From an uncultured Clostridium sp. (GTDB taxonomy: Bacteria > Bacillota > Clostridia > TANB77 > CAG-508), in the NCBI GenBank assembly GCA_946497775.1, contig CAMMLS010000001.1:1-32279 (forward strand): 32,279 nucleotides of DNA, in the 5' to 3' direction. The notes beneath the pieces were generated by a model. The model was not told the origin of the DNA and did not search any database. It was given only the letters and a program-made list of their open reading frames with translations. The position numbers were made by a program, and so were the translations under genes. Below are positions 1 through 8,921 of this stretch, piece by piece. Numbering within the stretch: position 1 is the first letter of the stretch; every line of letters begins with the position of its first letter.

Positions 1-2
1 TA

Positions 3-503
3 AATTATAATATAACAAAACTAAACAAATATTATTCAGATACAGTAACAGTAGACAGTGAATATAGACATTATGAAATAATAGATGGAATAAAATATCA
101 TTTTTTAGAGCTACCAAAGTTTAGAAAACAAATACAGATTCCAGAAACAAAGTTAGAACAATGGTTAGCCTTTATAGATTACGAGGATAAGGAGTTGGTG
201 AAAATGGCAATAGAGAGAAACAAATTAGTAAAAAAAGCACAAAAGGATTATGAATACTTAACAGGAGATGCAGCAACAAAGAGATTACAAGAATTAAGAG
301 AGAAAGCAATATTAGATGAAAACTCAGCATATGAAACAGGGAAATTACGTGGAAAAGAAGAAGGCAAAGAAGAAGGAAGAATAGAATTAAAAATAGAAAT
401 TGCGATGGCTATGCTTAAAAATAATGTGAAACGAGAGATGATTAAAAAATATACTGGGTTAGATGAGGAAGAATTAAATAAAATATGTAGACAAAAGGCG
501 TAG
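3..503 (+). CDS. C-terminal part of Rpn family recombination-promoting nuclease / PD-(D/E)XK putative transposase (truncated by window start)
   Basis: Frame of the 195-503 ORF is open back to base 3 (NYNITKLNKYYSDTVTVDSEYRHYEIIDGIKYHFLELPKFRKQ...QWLAFIDYEDKELVKMAIERN...). Typical family C-terminus with a GKLRGKEEGKEEGRIE-type helix. Confidence 0.75.
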   Translation, partial: NYNITKLNKYYSDTVTVDSEYRHYEIIDGIKYHFLELPKFRKQIQIPETKLEQWLAFIDYEDKELVKMAIERNKLVKKAQKDYEYLTGDAATKRLQELREKAILDENSAYETGKLRGKEEGKEEGRIELKIEIAMAMLKNNVKREMIKKYTGLDEEELNKICRQKA

Positions 504-640
504 ATAGTAAAGAGTTTTAATAGAAAAAGTTAAAAAATTGTAGACAAATATCGTATATATATATATAATATAAATTGATATTAAAACAAAAGAGGGGAAT
601 TTGTAATATGATAACAAACGCTAGAATCCTTGTGGCTGTA

Positions 641-656
641 CACACACACACACACA
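641..656. repeat. (CA)8 dinucleotide microsatellite
   Basis: cacacacacacacaca read directly. Confidence 0.9.
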
Positions 657-700
657 TCTAATTTATTAGTAAAAATAAAAAGAATTAATATATAAAATAT

Positions 701-746
701 AAGACATATAAGACTTAGTTATTGACTAGGTCTATATGTCTTTTTG
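701..746 (+). terminator. Intrinsic terminator-like hairpin with T-rich tail
   Basis: agacatat-a-agac ... gtct-atatgtct followed by tttttgtttt. Confidence 0.6.
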
Positions 747-756
747 TTTTGGTTAT

Positions 757-907
757 TTTGTAGATTGGCTTTTTGAAGGAAGCCGTCGAAATAGATAAAT
801 ATATATTATTTTTTGCCTCACATGGCTCTGTAAGGATGAGCGTACGACGTACAACTTCCTCGGACTGCAAAATAATATATATTTATCTATTTGGACTACT
901 CTACAAT
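757..907. repeat. Large structured inverted repeat (about 26-bp main stem plus side hairpin and outer stem)
   Basis: aaatagataaatatatattattttttgc (about 789-816) pairs with gcaaaataatatatatttatctattt (about 867-892); ttgtaga pairs with tctacaa outside it; ggctt...aagcc side hairpin. Confidence 0.75.
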
Positions 908-955
908 GATAGAAATGGATAAATAATATAAAGAAACTAAGGGGAGGAATAAATA

Positions 956-3442
956 GTGAAAAGAGATGGAGGAATAACATTAATAGCATTAGTTATAACA
1001 ATAATAATACTACTATTGTTAGTAGGAGTGACATTAAATTACATAACAACAGGAAATATATTTGGGATAGCAGGAATAAGTGTAGAAGAATATAAGAAGA
1101 GTCAAATAAAAGAGAATATAGAAGTAAGTATACAGGATACACAGCTAGAAAAAAGAAGAGAAGTAACATTAGATGAAATAATAGATGGATTAATAGAAAA
1201 AGGAATAACAACAGAAGAGGGAAGCGATAGAGAAAGTGGAACAGTGGTAACAGAAGAAGGATACATAGCAGGAATAATAGAGAAAGAAGAAGGCGGATGG
1301 GAAGTAGTAATAGGAGAAAAAGGAGAAGTACAAGCGAGCCTAACATATAGAGTAACACCAAGTCAATTAACAAGTAAAGTAACAGTAAAAATAGAAGGGA
1401 AGATACTAGGAGAAGGGATAAAAGAATTAGTATTGCCAAATGGAGAGAAAAAAACATATGAAAGTGGAACAAAGAAAATAAATGAAGAATATGAAATAAC
1501 AGCAAATGGTACATATACAATAAAACTAATAGGAAACAATAGAACAGAGATAGAAAAGGAAATAAATATAAATAATATAGTAGAAGGAACAATAGCAATA
1601 ATACCAAGCACAAATAAGCCAAGTAAAAAAATAACAATAGAAGTAACATATCCAGAAGGAACAGAGAGCCTAACAAAAGAAATAAGCATAGATAATGGGA
1701 AAAGCTGGAATGCATATACAGGAGAAATAGAGCTAACAGCAAATACAACAGTACAAGCAAGAGTAAAAAATGATACAGAAGTAATAACAGCAGCAACCCT
1801 AACAATAAGTAATATAGACACATTAAATCCAAATAAATTTACCCCAAGTGCAACATCAACAAGTAATAGTATAACAATAAGCGGAAGTACAACAGACCAA
1901 GAAGCAACGGAAACAAGTGCAAGTAGTGGAATAGCAGAATACTATTTTAGTAAAGACAATGGAGAAACATGGGTAAGTAATGCAGATAAAACAAATACAA
2001 GCTATACATTTACAGGACTAACCCAAGGAACAACTTACACATTAAAAATGAAAGCAGTAGATAATGCTGGAAATGAAATGGTAACAGAAGCAATACAAAA
2101 AAAGACAATAAGCATAGCAGGAGAAGGAAGTATAAAGATAACGCCAAGTACAACAGCATGGACAAATAAAGATATAACGATAACAGTAACATGGCCAAGT
2201 GATACATCAGGACTAACAAAACAAATAAGTACAGATAATGGAGGAACATGGAAAACATACACAGGAACAGTAACAATAAGCAGTAATTGTACAGTAAAAG
2301 CTAGATTAATAGATAATACAAATCAAACAGGAACAGCAGCAAGTTTGATAATAAGCAAAATAGATAAGCAAGCACCAACAGCCCCAGTAATAACAGGAGG
2401 AAGCACAAGCTATGCAACAAGTAGAACAATAAGTGTAAGTACAGTTCCAACAGAAATAGGAAGTGGAATAGCATATTATGAATATTATCTAACAAGTAGT
2501 AGTACAGCACCAACAACCGCAACTACAGCGACAGGAAAAGTAGGAACAACAGCAAATGATAAGAGCAAAGTATTTAATACAAATTATGCAGGATACTATG
2601 TATATTATAGAGCAATAGATAATGCAACAAATGTAGGAGCATGGTCAACAGCCCAAAGATTGTATATAGATATAAACAAACCAACAGTAACAGCAAAACA
2701 AAGTAGTATAACAATAACACAAGGAGATAATAACGCAATAAGCAGTTACTTTACGATAAGTGCAAATGGAAATGCAACAATAAGTAGTACAACTTACAAG
2801 GAGGGAAGTGTAGTAGTAAGCAATACAAGTTCATTATCAGTAGGAACGCATACAATAACATGTACAGCAACAAAAACAACAGGAACAACAACAAGTGCAA
2901 CAATAACAATAATAGTAGCAGTAGCATATACAGAAAAAAGTTGGACAACACCAGGAACATACACTTGGATAGTTCCAGAAGGAGTAACCAAAATACAAGT
3001 AACAGTAGCTGGCGCCGGAGGAGGCGGCGGCGGTGGATGGAATAGAAAAATAGGAGAAGGAACTAATACTGGATATTCGGGTAAAGCAGGTGGTCAAGGT
3101 GCTTTGGTAGTTCAAAATATTAATGTTGTAATGGGAGATAATGTTTCAATTAAGATAGGTGCAGGTGGCTCTGGCGGAGCAGGATATACGGGTGGAATTA
3201 GCGGCAATAGAGCAACAAATGGGGCAACGGGGAATTCATCAAGTATTTCTGTTAGAGATATAATTGTTTCTGCACAAGGAGGAGGTGGAGGCAGTCGAGG
3301 TCATTACGACAATAGTTACGTTGGAACTTCATATGGAAAAGGAGGTTTAGGCGGTTCAGGTGGAAATGGAAAACCTGCGACAAATGGCTCTGCCGGTTCA
3401 AACGGTTGGGTATATATTGCATATGGCGGAGATATAAAATAA
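956..3442 (+). CDS. Surface/secreted adhesin-like protein: prepilin-like N-terminus, Ig/FN3-like repeats, C-terminal glycine-rich domain
   Basis: GTG start after aggggagg; N-term KRDGGITLIALVITIIILLLLVGVTLNYI resembles a prepilin signal; repeated Ig/FN3-like segments (AEYYFSKDNGETWVSN..YTFTGLTQGTTYTLKMKAVDNAGN); C-term WTTPGTYTWIVPEGVTKIQVTVAGAGGGGGGG. Confidence 0.75.
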   Translation: MKRDGGITLIALVITIIILLLLVGVTLNYITTGNIFGIAGISVEEYKKSQIKENIEVSIQDTQLEKRREVTLDEIIDGLIEKGITTEEGSDRESGTVVTEEGYIAGIIEKEEGGWEVVIGEKGEVQASLTYRVTPSQLTSKVTVKIEGKILGEGIKELVLPNGEKKTYESGTKKINEEYEITANGTYTIKLIGNNRTEIEKEININNIVEGTIAIIPSTNKPSKKITIEVTYPEGTESLTKEISIDNGKSWNAYTGEIELTANTTVQARVKNDTEVITAATLTISNIDTLNPNKFTPSATSTSNSITISGSTTDQEATETSASSGIAEYYFSKDNGETWVSNADKTNTSYTFTGLTQGTTYTLKMKAVDNAGNEMVTEAIQKKTISIAGEGSIKITPSTTAWTNKDITITVTWPSDTSGLTKQISTDNGGTWKTYTGTVTISSNCTVKARLIDNTNQTGTAASLIISKIDKQAPTAPVITGGSTSYATSRTISVSTVPTEIGSGIAYYEYYLTSSSTAPTTATTATGKVGTTANDKSKVFNTNYAGYYVYYRAIDNATNVGAWSTAQRLYIDINKPTVTAKQSSITITQGDNNAISSYFTISANGNATISSTTYKEGSVVVSNTSSLSVGTHTITCTATKTTGTTTSATITIIVAVAYTEKSWTTPGTYTWIVPEGVTKIQVTVAGAGGGGGGGWNRKIGEGTNTGYSGKAGGQGALVVQNINVVMGDNVSIKIGAGGSGGAGYTGGISGNRATNGATGNSSSISVRDIIVSAQGGGGGSRGHYDNSYVGTSYGKGGLGGSGGNGKPATNGSAGSNGWVYIAYGGDIK

Positions 3443-3449
3443 ACAAAAT

Positions 3450-3504
3450 AAAAAACTATACAAAAATTCTCAAATAATATTGAGTAAGTTTGTATAGTTT
3501 TTAT
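3450..3504 (+). terminator. Intrinsic terminator
   Basis: aaaaactatacaaa ... tttgtatagttttt stem followed by T-run. Confidence 0.75.
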
Positions 3505-3636
3505 ATATTAAGAGGGCATTTCCCTAAAAACATATAAGCAAAATCTAAAAAACGCTATAAAACCACTCACAAACTCTCGATTTTGCGGGTGATTTGTGAT
3601 ATAATCATACAAAATTAATTATAGGAGAAGTTAAGT

Positions 3637-4392
3637 ATGAGATTTATTTCATGGAATGTTAATGGATTAAGAGCTGTTTGGAATAAGGGGTTTAGCGATT
3701 TTTTTAATGCTATTGATGCTGATATTTTTTGTATTCAAGAAACTAAAATGCAGGAAGGACAGCTTGATGTAAATTTTGATGGATATTTTAAATTTTTTAA
3801 TAGTGCTGTTAAGAAAGGGTATTCTGGAACTGCTATTTTTTGTAAGAAAGAACCTATTTCCGTAAATTATGGAATTGGAATTGAGGAACATGATCAAGAG
3901 GGTAGAGTTATTACTTTGGAGTTTGAGAATTTCTATATGGTAAATGTGTATACTCCTAATTCACAAAGAGAACTTACTAGGTTAAAGTATAGAGAACATT
4001 GGGAAGATGATTTTAGAAATTATTTATTAGGATTAGATAAAATTAAACCAGTTATTGTGTGTGGTGACATGAATGTTGCACATAAAGAGATTGATTTAAA
4101 AAATCCAAAGTCTAACAGAAGAAATGCTGGATTTACTGATGAAGAAAGAGCTAAAATGACTAAGTTATTAGATAGTGGTTTTACAGATAGTTTTAGATAT
4201 TTATATCCAGATAAAGAAAATTGCTATACTTGGTGGTCATATATGATGAAAGCAAGAGAAAAAAATATAGGGTGGAGAATTGATTACTTTTTAGTTTCTG
4301 ATAAGATAAAAGATAAAATAAAAGAAGCTAAAATTCATTCAGAAATTATGGGAAGTGACCACTGCCCAGTTGAGTTAGAAATTGAATTATAG
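3637..4392 (+). CDS. xth: Exodeoxyribonuclease III (AP endonuclease, ExoA/XthA family)
   Basis: MRFISWNVNGLRA, IQETKMQ, VNVYTPNSQ, CGDMNVAH, WRIDYFLVSD, GSDHCPVELE motifs. Confidence 0.95.
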   Translation: MRFISWNVNGLRAVWNKGFSDFFNAIDADIFCIQETKMQEGQLDVNFDGYFKFFNSAVKKGYSGTAIFCKKEPISVNYGIGIEEHDQEGRVITLEFENFYMVNVYTPNSQRELTRLKYREHWEDDFRNYLLGLDKIKPVIVCGDMNVAHKEIDLKNPKSNRRNAGFTDEERAKMTKLLDSGFTDSFRYLYPDKENCYTWWSYMMKAREKNIGWRIDYFLVSDKIKDKIKEAKIHSEIMGSDHCPVELEIEL

Positions 4393-4401
4393 GAGTGTAG
4401 A

Positions 4402-5526
4402 ATGAAAGAAAAAAATTGGACAAAATGGGTTTATTGGTTTACATTTGCTGTCGCAGTAATTTTTGTATATAAAACATTAGACAGTTTCGATGCTGTAATT
4501 AATGCCATAGGTAATGTGTTTTCTATTTTAATGCCATTTATAATGAGTATTTTAATTGCGTATATATTTTATATTCCATCTAAATATTTTGAAAAAATAT
4601 ATAAAAAAATACCAATTTTTAATAAACATTCGAAATTTTTAGGAATAATAACTGTATACATAATCGCAATTATTTTAATAACAATTATTATTAAATTTAT
4701 TGTACCAACAATAATAGACAATATTGTTGAACTAATAAATAATCTTCCAGCATATTATAACAGTATTACAAAAACAATAAGTGAACTACCAGAAGATTCT
4801 ATTATTAAGCAAATTGATTTTAATGCAATAATTAAATCAATACAACAGTTAGATGTAAAGAGTTTATTTAGTTTAGAAACAATTTCAGGATATGCAAAAG
4901 GAGTACTTGGAATTGCTCATACTATTTTTAATATATTTGTTACAATTATAGTATCAATATATATATTACTTGAAAGAGAACAAATATTAGATTTTATAAA
5001 AAAAGCGGCTAATGTTTTATTTAAAAAACATACATATGATAATTTAGGGAATTATTTTAAAAAGACAAATATTATATTTTTTAAATTTATAACAAGCCAA
5101 TTATTAGATGCTGTAATTATAGGTGTTCTACTTTCAATAACTCTTACAATTATGAATGTAAAATATGGAGCGATGCTTGGAATTATTATAGGACTATTTA
5201 ATATAATTCCTTATATTGGTGCAATAATAGCTTCTGTAATTGCAATAATCATAACTATTTTTACAGGAGGTATTGGTCAAGCAATTTGGATGGCAATTGT
5301 TGTTATAATAATGCAACAAATAGATGCAAATATTATAAATCCAAAAATAGTAGGGAATTCGCTAAAATTAAGTCCAATATTAATTATTTTTGCGGTTACA
5401 GTAGGAGGAGCATGTTTTGGGATTTTAGGAATGTTTTTAGCAGTACCAATTGTAGCTATTTTAAAAATATTAATATTAGATTATATAAATTATAAAGATG
5501 CAGTAAAACAAAATAATATTAGTTAA
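4402..5526 (+). CDS. AI-2E family transporter (YtvI/PerM-like membrane protein)
   Basis: Multi-TM protein with PYIGAIIASVIAIIITIFTGG and IMQQIDANIINPKIVGNSLKLSPILIIFAVTVGGACFGILGMFLAVPIVAI. Confidence 0.9.
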   Translation: MKEKNWTKWVYWFTFAVAVIFVYKTLDSFDAVINAIGNVFSILMPFIMSILIAYIFYIPSKYFEKIYKKIPIFNKHSKFLGIITVYIIAIILITIIIKFIVPTIIDNIVELINNLPAYYNSITKTISELPEDSIIKQIDFNAIIKSIQQLDVKSLFSLETISGYAKGVLGIAHTIFNIFVTIIVSIYILLEREQILDFIKKAANVLFKKHTYDNLGNYFKKTNIIFFKFITSQLLDAVIIGVLLSITLTIMNVKYGAMLGIIIGLFNIIPYIGAIIASVIAIIITIFTGGIGQAIWMAIVVIIMQQIDANIINPKIVGNSLKLSPILIIFAVTVGGACFGILGMFLAVPIVAILKILILDYINYKDAVKQNNIS

Positions 5527-6209
5527 TATTCTTTTTTGGTTTTATAAATACTTAAATTTTCACCATCATAAGTAGCTAAAAATATATCTTTGATATTCCC
5601 AAAACCTTGCTTTTTAGATTCTTCTATTAGCCAGTCTTGGGAATGTCCTGCTTTAGCCAAATTTTCTATTAATACTCTTCCATCTAAAATTAAATCTAGA
5701 ATAATTTTTTCCTGATTTAATTTTAGATTCATGTCCCCAGCAGTTAGAGGTTTATTAGAAGATAGAGGCAAAAAGCTAATATGACCATTTGATTCTAATA
5801 TTGCAGTTTGCAATTGAGATAAATTAAAATATCCAGCTATTCTACATTGCATTAAAAATTCATTTATATCAAGTTTGGCTTTTTTGAAATTTCTTTTATA
5901 TAAAATTCCATTATCATATAAAATATAAGTTTTACCTTCCATAAAAGAACGGAAATGTAAAGATCTACATGAGATTAGTGAAATCAAAATAGAAACAGTA
6001 GCATATACTATCATAGCAAGAAGTGGTTCAATAAAATTATCTTCAAGCGAAGTCGCCATTTCGGCGGCTATTGAACCGATTGTAATACCTATAATATAAT
6101 CAAAAAGAGTTAACTGAGACATTTGCTTATTTCCCATTAATTTACACAAAATAAATAAAACAATTATTGACCCTAGTGCTAATAAAGGAATTTTAAACCA
6201 CACTTCCAT
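5523..6209 (-). CDS. DUF421 domain-containing membrane protein (YetF-like)
   Basis: MEVWFKIPLLALGSIIVLFILCKLMGNKQMSQLTLFDYIIGITIGSIAAEMA; start chosen at MEVWFK after an upstream ggaaggtgaatttc. Confidence 0.85.
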   Translation of the reverse strand: MEVWFKIPLLALGSIIVLFILCKLMGNKQMSQLTLFDYIIGITIGSIAAEMATSLEDNFIEPLLAMIVYATVSILISLISCRSLHFRSFMEGKTYILYDNGILYKRNFKKAKLDINEFLMQCRIAGYFNLSQLQTAILESNGHISFLPLSSNKPLTAGDMNLKLNQEKIILDLILDGRVLIENLAKAGHSQDWLIEESKKQGFGNIKDIFLATYDGENLSIYKTKKEY

Positions 6210-6343
6210 GAAATTCACCTTCCATAGATAGTGTAAACAATTTTTAATAAAATAAACCATAAATAAAAAATATTACAAGAATTTCTATTGCACAGATGAT
6301 AAGAAAAATGGTATAATATAAAATAAGGAGTAGGAGGTAAATA

Positions 6344-7117
6344 ATGAACCAAATTCTAGTAACAGACAAAGTATTCATTACACCAGAATTTAAAAGAAAG
6401 AAAAAAGCATATAAATTAAACTTTATTCTTTCTATTGTTGCCGTTAGTTTACTAAGTACTTACTGTATTTACGCTGCTTATGATAGGGATAAGAGTGAAG
6501 CAGTTTCTCAGGTATTACTTGCCGATATGGAAACAACCGAAAGATTAACTAGTGAAGAACCAGCCGACACTTCATCAACAATGAGAAAAGAAGATAATGT
6601 AATTATTGTTGTATTAGACCCAAATGAGCAAGCAGTCGAAGAAGAGGTTAATGTAGACGATTTAGCAGAAGCTGCTGGAATAGATACGACTGTGTATACA
6701 GCAAGTGATGGTACACAATACACTACAATTGCAAAAATATACATACCAAAAATAGAAGTTACATACCCGATTTTATCGCAAACACATGCTGATATTTTAC
6801 CAGAATTAATGAAAATAGCACCATGTAAATTTTGGGGAGCGGAGCCAAATGAAGTAGGAAATTTCTGCATAGTGGGGCATAATTATAGAAACAATAAATT
6901 TTTTAGTAAAGTTCCAACATTAGAAGTTGGAGACACAATAGATATTACAGACACAAAAGGAAGAACACTAATTTACGAAGTGTATGACAAATATGTAGTT
7001 TCACCAGATGATGTTGAATGTACAAGCCAAAATACGAATGGAAAAAAAGAAATTACACTTATAACATGTACAAATGACAGTAAAGGAAGAGTTATAGTAA
7101 AAGCAGTAGTAAAATAA
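6344..7117 (+). CDS. Sortase (class D-like)
   Basis: N-terminal TM; IPKIEVTYPILSQ; VGNFCIVGHNYR; catalytic TLITCT; RVIV. Confidence 0.88.
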   Translation: MNQILVTDKVFITPEFKRKKKAYKLNFILSIVAVSLLSTYCIYAAYDRDKSEAVSQVLLADMETTERLTSEEPADTSSTMRKEDNVIIVVLDPNEQAVEEEVNVDDLAEAAGIDTTVYTASDGTQYTTIAKIYIPKIEVTYPILSQTHADILPELMKIAPCKFWGAEPNEVGNFCIVGHNYRNNKFFSKVPTLEVGDTIDITDTKGRTLIYEVYDKYVVSPDDVECTSQNTNGKKEITLITCTNDSKGRVIVKAVVK

Positions 7118-7129
7118 AATAACAAAAAA

Positions 7130-7166
7130 TAAAAATCCTCATATAATAAAATATGGGGGTTTTTTT
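7130..7166 (+). terminator. Intrinsic terminator-like hairpin abutting the next start codon
   Basis: aaaaatcctcatat-aataaa-atatgggggttttttt, then ATG. Confidence 0.6.
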
Positions 7167-7847
7167 ATGGCTAAAATTTTGGTATATAATAATTCAAGTG
7201 ATAGAATGGAAATCTATTACAGAGGAGAACAAGAGTGGATGCCCTATAATACAAATGGAACTTTAAAGGTCAAAGAATTTAGGGGAAGTAGTAGATCAAA
7301 TATTCTTTGGACAGATAGAAATACCATGAGAGCATGGAATTCATTTAGATACTTATATGGAAAACCAATACCAGTAGGATATGCATTTAAAAGATCTTAT
7401 GAAGGAGGTCATGGGGCTCAATCACAACATTATGCTGGCGTAGCATTTGATGTTGGTCAAAGATTATCAAACGTAGAAAGGAATGCAATGAGAAATTTAG
7501 CACAAAGTTCAGGAATTTGGTCATACGTAGAGCCTGCTTCACTTACACCTACTTGGGTACATTTTGATAAAAGAGCAACAAGTTCTGCTTGTTTAACAGG
7601 AGGATATCCATTAGTAAGGCAAGGAAGTAGAGGAAATTATGTATTGATTGCACAAGATGGATTAAATACATTAGGATATGGAACGGGAGGACTAGATGGA
7701 ATCTTTGGATCAGCAACAAGAAATGCAGTAGTAGCATTTCAGAGAAGCGTAGGGTTATCAGCGAATGGAATTATAGGCTGTAATACTTGGCGTGCACTTC
7801 AAGAAAATGTAATAGAAGTAGGGCAGACATCTACAACAATTAATTGA
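7167..7847 (+). CDS. M15-like (VanY / D-Ala-D-Ala carboxypeptidase-like) domain plus C-terminal peptidoglycan-binding domain
   Basis: SQHYAGVAFDVGQ and WVHFDKR motifs; YPLVRQGSRGNYVLIAQDGLNTLGYGTGGLDGIFGSATRNAVVAFQRSVGLSANGIIGCNTWRAL PG_binding_1-type repeat. Confidence 0.8.
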   Translation: MAKILVYNNSSDRMEIYYRGEQEWMPYNTNGTLKVKEFRGSSRSNILWTDRNTMRAWNSFRYLYGKPIPVGYAFKRSYEGGHGAQSQHYAGVAFDVGQRLSNVERNAMRNLAQSSGIWSYVEPASLTPTWVHFDKRATSSACLTGGYPLVRQGSRGNYVLIAQDGLNTLGYGTGGLDGIFGSATRNAVVAFQRSVGLSANGIIGCNTWRALQENVIEVGQTSTTIN

Positions 7848-7857
7848 TATAAATAGC

Positions 7858-7895
7858 AAATAAGGAAAGCAATTAAACTCGCTTTCCTTATTTTA
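7858..7895 (+). terminator. Intrinsic terminator
   Basis: aaataaggaaagc-aattaaactc-gctttccttatttt. Confidence 0.8.
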
Positions 7896-7915
7896 ATAAT
7901 AGCACTCCTTTTTAA

Positions 7916-8155
7916 TTAATCATCTCTTTCTAAATGACGAAATACTGGATCATTAAAGAAATCATGTAAAGTAATATTTAATCCATCACAAATTCTAACA
8001 ATTGTTAGTAGCTTTGGATTTCTACTATGGCCACCAACAATATTTTCCAAAGTTGATTGTGTAATTCCACAAGAGCTTGCTAGTTTGTTAATTGTGATTT
8101 TTCTCTCTTCACATAGCTTTCTTATTTTTGCTATAACTGCCTCAGAAATCTTCAT
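7916..8155 (-). CDS. XRE-family HTH transcriptional regulator
   Basis: MKISEAVIAKIRKLCEERKITINKLASSCGITQSTLENIVGGHSRNPKLLTIVRICDGLNITLHDFF; SD ggaggt upstream of this internal ATG. Confidence 0.88.
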   Translation of the reverse strand: MKISEAVIAKIRKLCEERKITINKLASSCGITQSTLENIVGGHSRNPKLLTIVRICDGLNITLHDFFNDPVFRHLERDD

Positions 8156-8375
8156 AATTACCTCCATACAATTTATTTTATAAATAGGATGCCTATTATT
8201 ACAAAAAGTATAACAAAAAATCAATAAAAACTACTAACCACATAGGGTTTTTACGAAAAAATTTTTTAAAAAAAGTAAAATTATGAATGCTAAAACCTTG
8301 AAAATACTACTAAAATAGGCAAATTTAGGAAAGAAAATAAAAAAATAAAAAATTTAAAAAAATTTTAAAAAACTA

Positions 8376-8404
8376 TTGCAAAAAAAAAAATCTTGTATTA
8401 AAAT
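8376..8404 (+). promoter_or_regulatory. Putative sigma-A promoter of mraZ (TTGCAA-17-TAAAAT)
   Basis: ttgcaa at 8376-8381, taaaat at 8399-8404. Confidence 0.55.
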
Positions 8405-8410
8405 TTAAAT

Positions 8411-8470
8411 GAAGTGGAGAGAAGTGCCACAAAGTGGTGGAAAAGTGAAAAGAGGTGAAACAAAGTGCTT
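8411..8470 (+). promoter_or_regulatory. Putative MraZ operator: six AAGTG-type repeats spaced 10-11 nt
   Basis: GTG at 8414, 8424, 8434, 8445, 8455 and 8465; the last is the mraZ start codon. Confidence 0.8.
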
Positions 8471-8896
8471 ATTGGTGAATATGAACATTCCTTAGATGCA
8501 AAAGGCAGAGTTATAATGCCAGCTAAATTAAGAGAAGATATGGGGGATAAGTTTATATTAACTAAGGGATTAGACGGATGTTTATTTGGATTTTCCCAAA
8601 CAGAATGGGCAAACTTTGAAGAAAAACTAAAAACACTTCCACTAACAAACAAAAATGCAAGAAATTTCGTAAGATTTTTTCTATCTGGAGCTACTGAATG
8701 TGAAATGGACAAGCAAGGTAGATTTCTAGTAGTATCTAATTTAAGAGAATATGCAGAAATGGACAAAGAAATAGTAGTAATCGGAGTTGGAAATAGAATT
8801 GAAATGTGGAACAAAGAAAAATGGACAAAACATAATAGTGATGAAAACATTTCAGCAGACGAGATTGCAGAAAAAATGGATTTCCTAGGTATATAA
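8465..8896 (+). CDS. mraZ: Transcriptional regulator MraZ
   Basis: [25 protein letters not shown]...[23 protein letters not shown] start. Confidence 0.96.
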   Translation: MLIGEYEHSLDAKGRVIMPAKLREDMGDKFILTKGLDGCLFGFSQTEWANFEEKLKTLPLTNKNARNFVRFFLSGATECEMDKQGRFLVVSNLREYAEMDKEIVVIGVGNRIEMWNKEKWTKHNSDENISADEIAEKMDFLGI

Positions 8897-8921
8897 CTTT
8901 TTATAAAGTTTATATAAATAT

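Noticed and set aside
757-907. Retron or group II intron RNA
   Set aside because: No reverse transcriptase gene nearby and no recognisable domain V or msr/msd arrangement.
993-1832. Long minus-strand ORF (279 aa, Leu/Tyr-rich) and others opposite the adhesin
   Set aside because: Artefact of A-ending, repeat-like codons on the plus strand (TGT/TAT/CTT in antisense); no RBS and implausible composition.
5523-5526. Tail-to-tail overlap of two stop codons (TTAA)
   Set aside because: Common compact convergent arrangement; no special meaning.
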